A stretch of DNA of 64,000 bases from Tyto alba (Eukaryota; Chordata; Aves; Strigiformes; Tytonidae). The stretch's first letter is position 1, and every line of letters begins with the position of its first letter. The stretch lies in assembly GCF_018691265.1 (NCBI RefSeq), contig NW_024881279.1:4927243-4991242 (forward strand), read 5' to 3'. Position numbers and translations under genes: made by a program. Positions 62,296 to 64,000 of this stretch are shown here, piece after piece. The notes under the pieces were generated by a model that was not told the origin of the DNA, did not search any database, and saw only the letters and a program-made list of their open reading frames with translations.

Positions 62296-63246
62296 AATCG
62301 AACAATCTTTAAAATTCAGGATCTCGGCGAATTTGGAGGAGCGAGAGGAAAACGCACCTTTGCAAAACGGACAAAACGGTTCGGGAGGAAGGAGCGGTCC
62401 CAGGGCTGCGGCACGCCGGGGCGGGGTGGGGGTGTCTTCAGGGTGCGGCGATTAATTTTTTTGGGAGGAGAAAATCCCAACCCACGGCTCGAGGCGTTAT
62501 GATTTCGTGGGAGCAGAAGTGCCGCCCCAAACCCGCCGCGCCGCCAAAACAGCAGCGGAGAAAAATCTGCCATAAAATTCGAAGTGGGGAGGATTCCCAG
62601 TGCCGGGGCTGCCCCTCAGGGTGGCGGGAACGGGGTCCCCTCCCCGAGAAAAGGCGCTTTTCCCCCCGCCTGGGCCAGCGACTCCCGGCCGGGTCCCTGC
62701 GGGGCGGGGAGGGGGGGACAGGGGGGACGCGACGGCGCAATCACCGCGGGGAAGCGGAGGGGCCCTCCCCAAAATGCCACCACGGGGCGGAGAGGGAGAA
62801 AGCTGCTTTTCTTCTGGTTTAGTCGATCTCTTAAACACAGCCAGAAAAGAACATTAAAGGCATTTCTAGATTTCGTTTCGGTTTGGTTTTTTTTTTTTAG
62901 TTTTTTTTTTTTTTATTCCCATGCTCTTAATTTTGAAAAAAAAAATAATCACAAAACATAACTTATAAAACAATATATATACTGCATCCTTATCCACAAC
63001 AGCATAATTGAAACATCCAGCGTAACGTTTACCACAGGTGTGAAATACACTGGGAAAGAAGTACCGTGTGCATTTTATATTATGTTTCTTTGTCATCTAC
63101 AGGTAATAAGTATCGACAAAAATAAGCAACAAATATGCCTGCAATTAAACTTCATATGCGTTTTGTATGCGTATTAATAAAGATCATATTTATCATTTCC
63201 ATTTTTTTTTTTGCCAACAAGCACTTGTTAAAGTATCTACATTTAC

Positions 63247-63278
63247 ATAATAACACCTTAAGATAATAACACCTTAAG
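63247..63278 (+). repeat. 16-base perfect tandem duplication
   Basis: ATAATAACACCTTAAG occurs twice head to tail, at 63247-63262 and 63263-63278, without a mismatch. Confidence 0.97.
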
Positions 63279-63451
63279 ATCGGTTTCTTTTTTTCTTTTT
63301 CTTTTTTTTTGTTCCTTGTTTTTCCTTCACAGTTAGAAAAGCAAGGAACGCTTTCAGCTTTGCTAAGCAACCTTTCCGGACGCCGAGGCTCGCTGTTTCT
63401 CTAGCAGAGATGCAGTATCTGTATTCACTTCATAACAGACCGTTTTTCGTC

Positions 63452-63726
63452 TTATTTTTTTTTTTTAGACTCTCTAAAAGGAGGGTTTTTTTGTTGTTTG
63501 TTTGTTTTTTTAAAGAGAAATAAACCCCCTGCATTTAAATAAAGATGAATGATAATTTCATTATCAGGATAAGACTTTGGACGGGGAGAATGCTGAACAG
63601 TTTTCGCATCGCTGGAGGGTTTCTGTGCTCTCTCACAACCGGGGATACTGCAGTCTTTTGGAAAGGATGAAGAGGTAGGAACCTTGAGCTGCTTAGTATC
63701 AGGAATGACTGGATTATAGCTTCCAA
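63452..63726 (-). other. Unassigned minus-strand open segment with splice-acceptor-like start
   Basis: On the minus strand a pyrimidine-rich TGTTTTTTCTTTAG precedes position 63726. The following frame is open for about 90 codons (SLVGSYNPVIPDTKQLKVP, then SSFPKDCSIPGCERAQ and HSPRPKSYPDNEI) and ends in an A-rich tail. The amino-acid make-up up to PDNEI is less biased than the surrounding AT-rich sequence would give by chance. I recognise no family. It may be a terminal exon of an unknown transcript or a chance frame. Confidence 0.2.
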
Positions 63727-64000
63727 CTAAAGAAAAAACATCAAGAATCATGCATTTTAAAAACAGTTTATTCAACGGCCAAGGACAATGATCCGGCACA
63801 ATGCAACGGTAGATATAAATATAACCTTATATAAGTGGTTGACCCTTGTCATTATTATTTTTAATAGTTTCATACCTAATATTTTAACCATTTTCCCGCA
63901 GAATCTACTCTGCAAATTATATTTTTTTTCCCCCTCTCCCTTTTTTTTTTTATTTTTTTTTTTTTTATTTTTTTCGAGTGTGATTCTGTTTCTCAGTGGT

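Larger units (their letters stand above)
61740..62830. promoter_or_regulatory. CpG island without an assigned gene
   Basis: About 1.1 kb of CpG-rich sequence (for example GCGCGGCCGCGG near 61898-61909, CGCGGCCGCGC near 62020-62030, and 62620-62780). It is split by an AT-rich insert at 62150-62300. No convincing first exon is seen on either strand. In mammals PITX1 follows CATSPER3 on the opposite strand, so this may belong to its regulatory domain or to a non-coding transcript. Confidence 0.6.
62831..64000. other. AT-rich right end with poly-T tracts
   Basis: Sharp switch from the CpG island to AT-rich DNA with many T-runs (62887-62914, 63203-63212, 63450-63464, 63920-63973). On the minus strand several AATAAA motifs occur (for example the complement of 63767-63772). 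No PITX1 coding sequence is present. A possible minus-strand exon is listed separately. Confidence 0.6.

Noticed and set aside
61740..64000. PITX1 itself at the right end
   Set aside because: Expected by synteny, but no homeodomain or other PITX1 coding sequence is present on either strand within the window.
1..64000. CRISPR arrays, operons, phage or bacterial defence systems
   Set aside because: Spliced genes, CpG islands and vertebrate-type repeats show eukaryotic DNA; the tandem repeats lack spacer structure.

Overview
This window looks like vertebrate nuclear DNA, most probably from a bird. It has one four-exon protein-coding gene with long introns, CpG islands, simple repeats and a few old interspersed-repeat fragments. 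The coding gene is PCBD2 (pterin-4a-carbinolamine dehydratase 2). It is followed in the same orientation by the broken remains of CATSPER3, a sperm calcium-channel subunit. This PCBD2-CATSPER3 order matches human 5q31 (TXNDC15, PCBD2, CATSPER3, PITX1). A CATSPER3 gene present but destroyed fits birds, which are known to have lost the CatSper channel. The species itself cannot be read from the sequence.

Layout. 1-179 is upstream flank. About 170-630 is the PCBD2 CpG-island promoter and first exon, with four GGGGCC units abutting the start codon. PCBD2 coding exons lie at 486-578, 3337-3468, 21958-22038 and 23528-23623, giving 133 residues with the complete catalytic signature. A 3' UTR probably runs to about 25.5 kb. 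Intron 2 (18.5 kb) and the 25.5-29.5 kb stretch contain no recognisable gene.

29531-37207 holds seven recognisable CATSPER3 exon remnants in the correct order. Most splice sites and codon phases still match the mammalian gene. The frame is broken by nonsense codons, three frameshifts and one lost splice donor. No first (N-terminal) exon was found.

37.2-50.7 kb is intergenic, with old SINE-like fragments, a 40-bp tandem duplication and a palindromic transposon relic. 50.7-57.5 kb is rich in microsatellites: (AAAAG)n, a compound polypurine/G-quadruplex tract, (GATA)n and (GGAT)n. Its core is about 4 kb of C-poor decayed repeat holding roughly 400 bp of degenerate telomere-type CCCTAA sequence. 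57.5-61.7 kb is further intergenic DNA. 61.74-62.83 kb is a second CpG island with no gene I can assign, followed by an AT-rich stretch to the end. By synteny PITX1 would be expected beyond the right edge on the minus strand; no homeobox was seen here.

I found no credible undescribed multi-gene system. The strongest observation is the nearly complete but disabled CATSPER3.
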